Positions 1 to 9,552 of a DNA stretch of 29,760 nucleotides are shown piece by piece (the stretch's first letter is position 1; each line of letters begins with the position of its first letter). The stretch comes from Chara braunii (taxonomy: Eukaryota > Streptophyta > Charophyceae > Charales > Characeae): the NCBI GenBank assembly GCA_003427395.1, contig BFEA01000073.1, forward strand, positions 3,248,427 through 3,278,186, read 5' to 3'. The notes beneath the pieces were generated by a model. It did not search any database and was not told where the DNA came from. It was given only the letters and a program-made list of their open reading frames with translations. A program made the position numbers and the translations under genes.

Positions 1-96
1 TTTTTTTTTTCCCCCCCTACAGGGGGCCGGGGTCCCGGGTGCCGACCCCCGGAACCCCGGAACCCCGGCGGGGTCCCGGGGCCGGGGTTCGACAAC
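1..96. repeat. T-run and GC-rich low-complexity edge
   Basis: Ten T and seven C open the window. They are followed by short repeats built from CCCCGG and GGGTCCCGGG. Arms AACCCCGG (61-68) and CCGGGGTT (82-89) can pair. This stretch has no counterpart upstream of the second LTR copy near 16875, so it is either a junction or a sequence-end artefact. Confidence 0.5.
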
Positions 97-274
97 CCTG
101 TCTGTGAGTGACCTTGATCTTGGCGATTATTTCGACTGGGACACTCACAGGGGTTGAGTTTGTGGACAGTGACAGGATCGCTGGACACCAGCGAGCGGAG
201 ACGTCGGAGGGCGACATTGAGGAGGATCACACATCTTCTTGCACGGTATCTTCTTGAGGGTGATTGACTCCTAC

Positions 275-712
275 ATGTCATACGACCCTAGGTCTGAGAC
301 AGTTATTGGTCCCCCAAGAGGGGAGGGTCCGGTCCCATACCTTGGAGATGGCTATAGTCATTTGGTCGGGACGGACTTTGCTATGCAGGCTTATTGAAAG
401 CCTCTTTACGAAGATCGCTTTCTCGAGGTTTCCTACATCTACTCTGGTGGGAGAGGGCGTATTGAGATATTGATTGGAGCTTCAGACGATATCATTCTTG
501 AGGAGGAGCTTTATCTCAGGAGCGTCGCAGACGAGGAGATGGCTAGATGCATGGCCTATATCTGCAAGATTGATCCAGTAGCGCCTCTCGACATCAGTTA
601 TGTGGTTTAAGAGTTTATAGCCACGCGGGTTCTCAATGACGAGGCGCCAGATATGGAGTCCCAGATGACAGCACTTAGTCACGAGGGGGTACCGCTTATT
701 ATTATTGATTGA
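275..712 (+). pseudogene. LTR-encoded ORF remnant, copy 1
   Basis: This is the counterpart of the intact ORF at 17050-17475. The ATG at 275 and the final TGA at 710-712 lie in one frame. The copy differs in length by 12 nt, close to residue 120, so the frame is kept. It is broken by TGA at 395-397 (CGA in copy 2) and TAA at 608-610. No known domain is recognised. The maintained frame hints that the ORF was once under protein-level selection. Confidence 0.6.
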
Positions 713-1181
713 GGTTCTCTCTTTTCAGTCAGTATGATGTATTACAACATTATTATTTATTAGTGACGCAACCCTCCAATGGTTGCTCTCTGCATACTCT
801 GTGTACTACTCTTCAGTCTTGTATCTCTGGTCATGCTCTTCCAGAGTCTGGTTTCTGGTCTTCTCATTCTGTCTGTCAATTGCTTTATGATGTATGTATG
901 ATATTTTCCTCCTTATGATACACAGGCTACACTCAAGGCAGCTTGAAGGACTCCTGGATGATAGGGACTCCGGTGACCTTGAGTCTAACCTTTATACGGG
1001 GTCAGGTGCAGGCGATAAACACGAACGCCTCACTCTAAGCCGTGTCGCCGCTGGCAGGAGGGATAACCCTAAGTACTCGGCTGTATGACAAAGTGTGACT
1101 GCCTCTGAATACACCCCTATTTTTTTTATACCTATCAAAATCCTGCGTGACAGCCTGCCAGTCCTCCAACCCACTGATCTC

Positions 1182-1209
1182 GGTCCGGGGAGGGATATCT
1201 AACCGGACC
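1182..1209 (+). other. LTR-end hairpin, copy 1
   Basis: Arms GGTCCGG (1182-1188) and CCGGACC (1203-1209) enclose a 14-nt loop, 23 nt before the LTR end. The same arms occur at 17953-17980 in copy 2, with a changed loop. Confidence 0.55.
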
Positions 1210-1232
1210 CTTGAAGCAGTGGGGGCGCGACA

Positions 1233-1444
1233 GCGGTGCATTCCAAAAACAAACAGAGTGGTGTGGGCAGTGTTTTTGTTAGCATTTTTGTACATTGTTT
1301 CTGGTCGTTTAAATAGTAAGTAGCAAAGTGTATTTTGTTGTCTCGTCTCAATGTTGCACATCCTCTTCTGTGTGAGAGACAGAAAAAGAGGGAGTGCTGA
1401 GTGCCGTTTTCGGTATAAATGGTTTTTGTGTGATGAGAATTGAG
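1233..1444. other. Flank of LTR copy 1, no gene seen
   Basis: Mixed-composition DNA between the LTR end and the foldback element. Small frames on either strand lack plausible protein composition. I see no target-site duplication, because the left end of the LTR is outside the window. Confidence 0.4.
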
Positions 1445-1963
1445 AGAGAAAAATTTCCCAGAATTAAATAATCATTCTAGAATAAAATTACATTCTAAAT
1501 TTTAAATTTTCATTCCATCTTAAAAATTATCAATTCCAATTTTAAAATTTTTTGTCTTTCTTGAAAACTTTCCTTCCAAGAATGGGGTATCCCTTCTTAT
1601 TTGAATTACATGCTAGAGATGGAATGAAAGTCTGAATGAGTTAATGAAATATTTTAATTGGACTGTCATTCTAAGTAAGTATTTTCATTCATAAATAGGT
1701 TAATCCAATCTAAATTAGACGATATTTGTTGTAGTAGAATGAAAGTCTAATTAAAACATTTCATAAACTCGTCCTGACTTTTGTTCTATTTTGAACAAAT
1801 AGATGTAGCTGGAAGGGAAAACTCATATTTAGACGGAAACTTATCAAATTAAATTGGAAATTTTAGAATTGGACAAACATTGGAATAATAATTTATAAAT
1901 ATAAAGGAATTTTTTTTATGGAATGTTTTTTCAACTTTCATTTCTCACGGGAATTTTTCTGTT
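1445..1963. mobile_element. AT-rich foldback (MITE-like) element
   Basis: The left half reads as an imperfect reverse complement of the right half. Ends: AGAGAAAAATTTCCC at 1445-1459 against GGGAATTTTTCTGTT at 1949-1963. Inner parts: CCAATTTTAAAATTT near 1535-1550 pairs with AAATTTTAGAATTGG near 1858-1872, and the stretch 1618-1676 pairs with 1735-1791. The unpaired centre is near 1705. It has no coding capacity. Length, AT content and symmetry fit a non-autonomous DNA transposon or foldback element. The family is not identified, and no clear target-site duplication is visible. Confidence 0.6.
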
Positions 1964-2489
1964 GGTCAACCGTGTGACACTATAATTTATATGTCATGAC
2001 ATCAATGGTCGTGTAGTCAAAGGCAACGTTTGACAAATAGGTACAGGATACATGACAAATCATTCATCATCACGTTTCCGCGGCTGCTACGTGGCCAGGT
2101 AGCGATCCACGACGTTTATGTATGTGTCATGTGTCTTCCATATGCATAGAAAAATGATTGCAACTGCAGCACCCTAGCCGACCTCCGCAAGCACTTCCAA
2201 TATTTTTCACTCCCCAATAAATTAGTATTAAAATGACAAACAATGCAAAAAATGCACAATATACACACATTGGTGATCATATGGGGTAAAATGTGTCTCA
2301 TTTACTACGAAAGGCAATAAAGTATGACATATATCATAAAAATCTAAAAATGATTCAAATCTTGTTAAATCCAGTGTCTACACGCAGTAGTGAACCGCAT
2401 GTACTTGGAGACGCAAAAAGCAACGAACATGACACACAACACGCAGACGGATATATAGGTTGTAATATATTTAGAACTCAACATACATC

Positions 2490-2490
<1 letters not shown>
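1964..2490. other. Intergenic stretch, no gene seen
   Basis: No convincing coding frame. It includes one copy of the motif CGCAGTAGTGAACC at 2383-2396, which reappears in the hairpin at 2537-2608. Confidence 0.4.

Positions 2491-2537
<47 letters not shown>
2491..2537 (+). repeat. (GA)n microsatellite
   Basis: About 23 GA units with one AA interruption. It abuts the left arm of the hairpin that follows. Confidence 0.95.
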
Positions 2538-2608
2538 GTTCACTACTGCGGGCCAGAACGACAACAAACAACACCAGTGGACTCGGATACACCACGCAGT
2601 AGTGAACC
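2537..2608. repeat. Short hairpin, arms GGTTCACTACTGCG
   Basis: Perfect 14-base inverted arms at 2537-2550 and 2595-2608 with a 44-base loop. A third copy of the right arm is at 2383-2396. The CTACTGCG core recurs in the hairpin at 4211-4280. The two hairpins lie on opposite sides of the minus-strand acidic gene. Confidence 0.8.
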
Positions 2609-2753
2609 CGACCGTAGTTGAAATTGAAGACTGACATACATGATACACAGACATAGACGGATGTACAGTTTGAGTTTCCCATGCTCATCAAAACGTATGT
2701 GCAATGATTATTTATGGTGCTACTCTACTACTCTATGCTTTGCATGTCTGTCC

Positions 2754-4061
2754 TCATCCCTGCAATCCTTGAGGGTCTGTCGTGGTGTGTGGGTGTGTCT
2801 GTGTGTCATGCTGTGGCCGAGCACTAACTATTGCATCTCCTGTTGACAAGCCAGGATGCAATGTCTCTCCACACGCAATCGTTAGTGCGCCGTGGATGAG
2901 GCCACCCGCCCCCTTCAAATCATAATACACATCACGTTCCTCTCCTTCCTCGTCGCTGCCGACATCACTGACACTCACTTCCACGTCAGAAGATGATGCC
3001 CCGTCATCCTCTTCTTCATCTTCTTCATTTGCATTTCCTGTGTACTCTGCAATACAACTTGGTAACTCGGGCTCTTGGAATCCACGATCACGCTGTTGTT
3101 CAGCCATTGTCAAACCATTCAGCAGATCTTCTTCCTCCATCTCCTCTGTTGTTGTTGTCTGCACGGGAGGTACACCGACTGACATACTGTTCATTGTTTC
3201 CTGTGCCGCTGATGTCTGTCTGTTGTGTGGAACGATTGCAAGATTTGTTTCCATGACCATCAACTTCCACCCTTCTTCTCTTTTTCTTTGTCTCTCAACA
3301 TCGGAACCGGCATGGCCGAGCTGCTCCAAAGCAGCATATAATATACTCTCCCACAACGGTGTGCCACATATCATATTGTCTTCCTTTCTTGCCGACATAT
3401 ATTCAATTAGCTCTTCACCCTGCAGTGCCAACTCTGTGACTTCATGCAAAGCCTCATGGATGACGTTCCTGTCGTCGGGACTCTTTTTCATTAAGTCCAT
3501 AAGTTGATCCAGCAGAACATATTCGACACCATCTGCGACTATGACAGGAACATCTTGAAAGTCGACTGAAGGTGTTTGTGTTATGTCCTTCATCCTGGAC
3601 AACACCAAAATTTCCGCTGCACCAGTCTTCAACTCGTCCTTCAACCTATCAACAACCATCTCCGAATTCTTAGCGGAAGTGTCCCGCACCTTCTTGAAAT
3701 CCCCAGGTGTATATCTCCCCCCTTTCTGCACCATTGTCATGTCCACGTCCCCTTCTTCGCACATTCCTTCGCTGCACATCCACTGAACTACTCCTTTCAG
3801 ACTATATGCACTGTCTTCCACGTCACTGTCCACACGTACATGTGGTGACTCTCTGAAGCGTTGCAACAATGTTTGTGCTTTGACACACCCCTCGCCGTTT
3901 GTCATCATTGTTGATCTCATATCCACACTGACAATGAAGCACCTCGGCACCCTGTCCTCAAGCAAAGACTACTCGTTGTCATTATCGTAGTGAACGCCCT
4001 CCTTTGCATACTTCATTACCTCTGCAAGAGCAGCCTGCACCTGCGCTACTGACATAGACAT
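2754..4061 (-). pseudogene. Orphan acidic protein gene with one in-frame stop
   Basis: I do not recognise the family. An uninterrupted frame of 403 codons runs from 3965 to 2754 but begins at a TTG. Upstream in the same frame is TAG at 3969-3971, and beyond it 30 more codons back to ATG at 4059-4061 (starts MSMSVAQVQAAL). The full gene would therefore be about 435 codons with one nonsense codon near residue 31. The N-terminal half looks globular, with alternating hydrophobic positions (for example EYVLLDQLMDLMKK). The C-terminal third is very acidic and serine-rich (NEEDEEEDDGASSSDVEVSV), as in nuclear or chromatin-associated proteins. There is no signal peptide or membrane segment. Translation may resume at a downstream ATG, or the stop may be an assembly error or lie outside the spliced transcript. 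Confidence 0.55.
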
Positions 4062-4210
4062 GATGCGTATGGTTCCTCTTTCCTCCTCTTCTCTCTGCCA
4101 GCGGAAACGCACAATGACGTCAACGACTCTCTCTCAGTGATTCTCTGTCAGTGTGTGTATAACTGTGTACGTGTGAGTGTCTGTGCATGTGCCTGCGTGT
4201 CTGTTCCTAA
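4062..4210 (-). other. Upstream region of the acidic gene
   Basis: On the minus strand, a purine-rich AGAGGAGGAGGAAAGAGG stretch precedes ATG 4061, as in a 5' leader. No clear TATA box is visible. Confidence 0.25.
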
Positions 4211-4280
4211 GTTGGCTACTGCGTGCCATTTGAAGTCGCAACGAAACTGTGTGGTCTGTGTCTGGCACGCAGTAGCCAAC
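4211..4280. repeat. Short hairpin, arms GTTGGCTACTGCGTGCCA
   Basis: Perfect 18-base inverted arms at 4211-4228 and 4263-4280 with a 34-base loop. They share CTACTGCG with the hairpin at 2537-2608. This could be a tiny transposable element, or one end of a larger unit around the acidic gene. Confidence 0.8.
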
Positions 4281-4283
4281 CCG

Positions 4284-4568
4284 AAGGAGGCTGTGTGGTT
4301 GTGCATGTGTACTCGCCCTGTATATGTGTATCTGTGCATATGTGTCTGTGCATGTGTATCTATGTATGTGTATCTGTGTATGTGTACTCGCCATGTTGGT
4401 CTGTCTGTGTGTGTGTATGTGTATCTGTGAGGCTGTGTGTCTGTGCATGTGTATCTGTGTATGTGTCTGTGCATGTGTACTCACCTTGTTGGTCTGTGTG
4501 TGTGTGTGTGTATGTGTATCTGTGAGGCTGTGTGTCTGTGAGGCTGTGTGTCTGTGTGTGTGTGTGTT
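4284..4568 (+). repeat. Degenerate GT-rich tandem repeat
   Basis: Interleaved units such as TGTGTCTGTGCATGTGTATC and TGTGTACTCGCC, ending in pure (TG)n. Open frames here in several phases are by-products of the repeat. Confidence 0.9.
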
Positions 4569-5082
4569 ATAAGCTCCCCCACAACAACCCCTATTCGAAC
4601 CACACGAGTAGAACGGGATTGAGTTTGTCAGGACTGTGAGGTAGGGGGAAGCAGAGTGCAAGAGTAGGAAAGAAATATCCGAAGGGCAAAAAGTATGACT
4701 TGCCAAGGGCAGGAGGAGGAGGGAGAAGGCGACTAGGGAGGAGAGTGGCGTGGTACCTACCTGGTTATGGTGGAGACCAACTTCATCACCTTGTTAAGCG
4801 CTGCATCTTGAAGGCCCCCATTGGAAGCTCGGCGCAGCGTCAGGCATGGCGGATCAGTCAGCAGCGACTTAGCTGCTTTGTGTTGTCCGTTGGACAGGAA
4901 GGGGGACAGCCACATAGCTGCTTTGTGTTGTCCGGTGTACATTAGGGCAACGACGTACTGGCCCGCCATAGCCTACGCATGCGAGAGGAGGAAGAAGGAT
5001 GGTGGCCATGGCTATGGTGGACCTCAAGTTCTGCCTCTAGTACATGTGGGATTCATGACTTTGATTCTGGTTCAGCCATTGA
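4569..5082. other. No gene seen
   Basis: Short open frames on both strands have no recognisable domain. A 19-base direct repeat, AGCTGCTTTGTGTTGTCCG, occurs near 4871 and 4917. Confidence 0.35.
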
Positions 5083-5132
5083 ACAGACCAGACGGATAGA
5101 CAGAAAAACCAGACAGACAGACCAGACAGACC

Positions 5133-5168
<36 letters not shown>

Positions 5169-5418
5169 CAGACCAGACCAGACCAGACCAGACAGACAAG
5201 ACCAGATCATATAGACAGGCAGACCAGAGCAGACAGACAGACCAGACAGACAGAAAGACAGACATACAGATTGACAGACGGACAAACAGATAGACAGACA
5301 TACAGACAGACAGACAGACAGACAGACAAAAGAAGAAGAAGAAGAAGAAGAAGAAGAAAGAGAGACAGACCAGACAGACAGACCACACAGACAGACAGAC
5401 CAGACAAACAGACAGACC

Positions 5419-5478
<60 letters not shown>

Positions 5479-5930
5479 CAGACAGACCAGACAGATAGAC
5501 CAGACCAGACAGACAGACAGACCAGACAGACCAGACAGACCAAACAGACCAGACAGACAGACAAACAAAGAGACAGATAGACAGGGCGAAACAGAGACAG
5601 ACAGACCAGACAGACAGACCAGATAGACAGACCAGACAGACAGACAGCCCAGCAGGGCGAAACACAGACAGACAGACCAGACAGAACGGCAGGGCGAAAC
5701 ACAGATAGACAGACAAGACAGAACGGCAGGGCGAAACATAGACACACGGACCAGACAGATAGACAGACAGACAGACATACCAGACAGACAGACAGACAGA
5801 CCAGACAGACAGACCAGACAGACCAGACAGATCGACAGACCAGACAGACAAACAAACAGACAGACAGACCGAGAGACAAATAGACCAGACAGACAGACCA
5901 GACCAGACAGACATACGAGACCAGACAGAT
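5083..5930 (+). repeat. CAGA/CCAGA tandem array (~850 bases)
   Basis: Almost entirely 4-, 5- and 9-base units of CAGA and CCAGA. A (GAA)n block sits at about 5331-5358. A second level of order is visible: the segment starting CAGGGCGAAAC recurs at 5653, 5690 and 5727, exactly 37 bases apart, with an earlier copy at 5582. The minus strand is open in all three frames (VCLSVCLS-type translation), which is a repeat artefact. Confidence 0.95.
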
Positions 5931-5943
5931 GTGACGCGCAACC

Positions 5944-6739
5944 TCACGTCCCGTGTTGTCTTTCGTTCGGAGTGTTAATTGTGCGGAAAGAGGCCCAGAA
6001 AAACAACAAGATGGGGTGTGCTAAGGATTTTTGGAAATTAAGTATGGGGACACAGACGGAACTGAAATCCCCCGTGTTGGTCCGATGAAGCAAATCGATT
6101 GTTTTCGCGCATCGCGGAATGAGCACGCGGATAAGGTGCGAAGAGAGCAAAATCCAAATTCCGTCTAGGAAGTATTGTCGGGCTTCCCACCGTGCTATGG
6201 CCCGTCGTTTAGAGCGGAAGGGTTTCGGCACGCTTCGTGTGTCTCGTTTTCGGATCAAGTCCCGTCGTCGCTCGTTGGTCAGTTCTGAGTTTGATGAGGA
6301 GGGTCGCAGACGCGTGGCTCTCTCCTTGTGCTCGTCCTCGGTCCGTATTCGATAGTGGAAGCCCTTCGCTTTGTAGCGATCGAAACGCTGATACTCTGTG
6401 CACAAGGTTCGAGGCCAGTGGGGCGCTACTGTCGTCCACGGGAGAATGATTAGTTCGTTAAAGGGGAGCAATAGTGAGTAGTGTGGGAATTGTGTGTGGA
6501 TAATAACAAACCCAGCCTCTACGAACCCTGAACAACGGTTTGCCGGGGGGAAGTAGTATCGCCCGCCGATCTGTGCGACAACTTCTCGTACGTCCCACTT
6601 GCATACACGTGTCTTTTCCTCGTTGTAGGGAAAAGGTCGTGTGGGTACGGGAGGTACGGGAGGCTGACGCCCGATCGGAGGGTACTTGTCAGTCCACATA
6701 TCAATCATGAAGATGAAATATTCCTCAATCAATCCTTTT
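5944..6739 (-). CDS. Probable exon of an unknown protein (3' end)
   Basis: The open frame runs from 6762 to 5944. Its first codons read through a pyrimidine tract ending in AG (TTTTTTCCCTTCTTTGGTAG on the minus strand), so the exon probably begins at 6739. The first ATG is at 6706-6708, giving 254 codons. The N-terminal half has a proline cluster (PPVPPVPTRPFPY) followed by alternating hydrophobic segments. The C-terminal half is strongly basic (RRRDLIRKRDTRSVPKPFRS). No known domain is recognised. It ends 14 bases from the CAGA array, and its last 60 codons may be fortuitous readthrough. It may belong to a decayed retroelement, because the next recognisable minus-strand ORFs do. Confidence 0.4.
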
Positions 6740-6762
6740 CTACCAAAGAAGGGAAAAAACAC
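6740..6762 (-). other. Candidate 3' splice site
   Basis: On the minus strand a branch-point-like CTGAC is followed by GTGTTTTTTCCCTTCTTTGGTAG and then a coding-like frame. The AG is the complement of CT at 6740-6741. No donor site could be assigned. Confidence 0.35.
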
Positions 6763-7640
6763 TTGTCAGTTTAATTATGCATACAACTGACGGGGACCGA
6801 TCACGGCTCAAGTTTAGTTAGCCAGCGCGATGTGATCCCTGGCGCCTTGTTTCTCGAGGTCGCCTCGTGGGTCAGCTACTGATGCCGGACAGCATAAGGC
6901 AGATGGCATGCGCAGTGCACTCAGAGCTACAAATCTAAACACTATTGCATTCTCGGACAAAATCCCGACGACAATCGTCTAATCAAAAAGAGTCACACGT
7001 CTCCACGCATGCATCCACTGTGGAAGGTGCGAAAATGAGACATGCACAGGAAAGGATAGATCGCATTGCACAGTACACACGCATCCACCGTTCACAAGAC
7101 AAGAAGACAGGGTCCTTGCATAGGAGGATTACCCAGGAAACTAATGGAAGAGTTCCGGAAGAAGTTCTTGCACACAGAAACAGGATGCAAACTCATTCTC
7201 ATTCAGGAGAGGGACAATCATTCGGACGCATCACCATTCGACAAGTAGAAAAGAAAGAAAGAGAGAGAAAGAGAGAGAGAGAGAGAGAGTTCAGGGAAGA
7301 AAATCAAAATAGAAGATGACAAGGTCCGAAAAGAGAAAAGTTCGACGTTGCTGCCGTACACTCACGCCAAAGATAACAGTCCGCAACAAAGGCGCATTCG
7401 CCGTTAATTCCAATATAGCCCCGGGCCAATCAACTCAACTCCGATCATCGATCCTCATACCCGCACCGACGATCCCGGCCGTCCCGTGCTAACTTCCACC
7501 ATTGCGATCGTCACCCCGCTGTCGTAAACTCGACACGGTTCACCCAGATCCCACAGTCCGTCGTGGCGATCCAGCGCGCAACCGGTCAGCCTATCGTCAG
7601 CCCGACACGACTTTCCGACTCGCNTCAAACACTCTGCCTA
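6763..7640. other. No gene seen; GA-rich patch
   Basis: An open frame on the plus strand at about 6945-7319 is short and purine-driven, with AGAGAGA at 7250-7290. It is not supported as a gene. One undetermined base lies at 7624. Confidence 0.3.
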
Positions 7641-9024
7641 GCCACTGCTTCCCGGAAGCTGCCTCGAGAGTCGAGAACGTAAGAGAGATTTGCGGACGCG
7701 CTTGCAGGTTTTATAGTTGCGACAGGGGAGATAGAAGGGGGAGAAGGTGACGGGAAGGCTGAGGTGTAAGAGGAGAAGCAGGAGGAGAAGACTTTGAGAG
7801 GAGTGCTCTACGAACGCCATGGTGATCCCTCGAAACTCAAGGTCCAACCAATCAGATTCGCCGCGCAATAGGAAGGTCCTATTGATCTGCGCACCTGATC
7901 GGCGAGCGGGAGTTATCGATGGATCGACCGGGCGTCGTGTGCCAGACTCAGAGGGGGAGAAGAGAAAAGGCGCGAGAAGTAGCGCAAGACGGGTCCAAGA
8001 TTCAGATGATCAAGAAAAGGAAATGGGCGCGCAAAAAGCAAGGCGGGAGAGAAAGAGAGAGAGAGGAAAAACAGTTACGAGGAGAGATAAAAAGGAGGGA
8101 GAAGGGAAGGGAGGCGCGGGAGGGAGCGAGGCGGGGGACAGAGAGGAGAAAGCTCGGCATACGCGGTGCCGTCAACAAAAAGAGAGAAAAAGGCACCAAA
8201 ACAGTTACAGATTGCTTCTATCATAGTTCAAAATTGAAATCACCATATCCGCGCGCGAAAAAGCGACGCGGGAAAGGCAAATTCTACACCTATTCGTATT
8301 CGCGCAAAATTCCGAGAGTTTTCCCCGACGCAACCAAGAACGTTCACACATACGAAAAGAACACGTCGAAGTTCCGCTTATCCCGGAATTCCCAACCGCC
8401 GAGCCCAATTCCCCGTGCGCTCGCTAAGGCGCACGTAAATTCCCATGTATTTCCCGACTTGCAAAAAAAAGGAAAACAGAACCCGAAAATCGAAAAAGCT
8501 TCCAGAAAAAGGAAATGCAGCATTCGAAAACAAGAAACCGAAAAGGGGTTCTTAATGGGTTTGATATGGTACATAAATAGGGGTACGAAAGATAGCATGG
8601 GTTCGGGAAGTGGTTTGTCACATATATGACGAGCAGGGGGTTCCAAAATTATGCGATCTCCTGATTGCGTGTCATGGCAGAAAAGGAAAGAGAAAGAGGG
8701 AGAACAGAGTGATGCATGAGAAACCAAACACATCAACAAGGCTTACAGAAAAAACACAAGGGGTGGTAACTAAGCCGCGGATGAGATGGCGACAACATTC
8801 GTGGCAAGACCTCCGCGACCGTGTCATATGCAACCTCCTGCCCTGTAGAGATCGTCCAGGTGACGCCATCACGGTCCGCCTGATCTCCGTGTGCTCTGCA
8901 CCCCAGCTCGTTGCTGCCCGTCGAATCAGAGCGTAGGTTGACGTCATCGTCGATGGCGGGATCTTCGCGAAGCTTGCTGATTCGTGCCGATGAGAAGAGA
9001 AGGGGGGGGTTATGTGATCGGGGC
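7641..9024. other. No supported gene
   Basis: Purine-rich plus-strand DNA gives open frames of up to 236 codons (7919-8629) made mostly of R, K, E and G, and a mirrored frame on the minus strand. Neither has domain-like composition. The minus frame at 8733-9077 overlaps the end of the next ORF by about 50 nt and could be a decayed further member of that chain, but it lacks an ATG. The 3' LTR of the minus-strand element would be expected in or beyond this stretch and was not identified. Confidence 0.3.
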
Positions 9025-9552
9025 CTACCGCCTAGTTGGAATAGGCCAGTAGAGGCGGTACATGGAGGGGGTCTCACGGGGATGACGGGGAGGAAGTGGG
9101 GGTAGGAAGCGATTCATCCCCCCCATCGTCACCGGGAGCTCCTCAGATCGGATGATCCGGTGGAAGTGGGGGAAACGATCGCCGCTGCGGGGGAGGGAAG
9201 CGAGGTAGTCGCGGTAGAAGGAGGAAAGGGTGCGGAAGAGCGCCGCTCGAAAGATCTCGAAGTGGCGGCAAGTGGGGATTGTCCCCGTGGCGACGCAGTA
9301 AACCTCTACTACGTTGCATCGGTCCCATGCAGCGCTGAACAGCAGGAGATGCCAGCAGAATGTGGGGGCAGCAGATTGAAGGGAGGCGTGGGGGTGGACG
9401 GTGGCGAGTAGACGGGTAGAGTAGAAGTCGCGGAAGACATGGGGGTGGAAAGGATGGGAGGGGAAGGTGACGGGGGTACGGATCTGCTCGAGGGTGAGGA
9501 AATCAAGGGGTCGGCGGGACAGTGTTTGAGGACGAAGGCCTATCGCCCGCAT
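9025..9552 (-). CDS. Retroelement accessory ORF C
   Basis: A 175-codon frame with a true ATG at 9550-9552. It overlaps the last 13 nt of the preceding ORF, so the reading frames are interlocked. The protein has a mixed, globular-looking middle with hydrophobic and aromatic clusters (CRHFEIFRAALFRTLSSF) and a proline-rich end. No known domain is recognised. It is the fourth frame in the minus-strand series integrase-A-B-C. If translated from the same RNA it would need reinitiation or leaky scanning. A decayed single ORF broken by two frameshifts is the alternative, but real ATGs at each junction argue against that. Confidence 0.5.
   Translation of the reverse strand: MRAIGLRPQTLSRRPLDFLTLEQIRTPVTFPSHPFHPHVFRDFYSTRLLATVHPHASLQSAAPTFCWHLLLFSAAWDRCNVVEVYCVATGTIPTCRHFEIFRAALFRTLSSFYRDYLASLPRSGDRFPHFHRIIRSEELPVTMGGMNRFLPPLPPRHPRETPSMYRLYWPIPTRR

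Larger units (their letters stand above)
97..1232 (+). mobile_element. LTR fragment, copy 1 (3' part)
   Basis: About 1.1 kb is closely similar, in the same orientation, to 16875-18003. Similarity begins near CTGTGAGTGACCTTGATC and ends at GGGGGCGCGACA. In the second copy the matching end (CACGACA at 18003) lies just before a primer-binding site. Here the end is followed by unrelated DNA, so this is the right end of a solo LTR, or the 3' LTR of another element cut off by the window start. Many differences from copy 2 are CG against TG or CA, which fits decay of methylated cytosines. Confidence 0.85.

Noticed and set aside
1-96. Telomere or rDNA fragment
   Set aside because: No telomeric TTTAGGG units and no rRNA sequence; only GC-rich short repeats.
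264-1361. Several small ORFs in LTR copy 1
   Set aside because: Other-frame shadows of the LTR ORF remnant and of non-coding LTR.
5037-5947. Long minus-strand open frames rich in VCLS
   Set aside because: All three frames are open because the CAGA units lack stops; composition is pure repeat.
7919-8629. 236-codon plus-strand frame
   Set aside because: R/K/E/G-rich by purine bias, with an equally long frame on the other strand; no domain.
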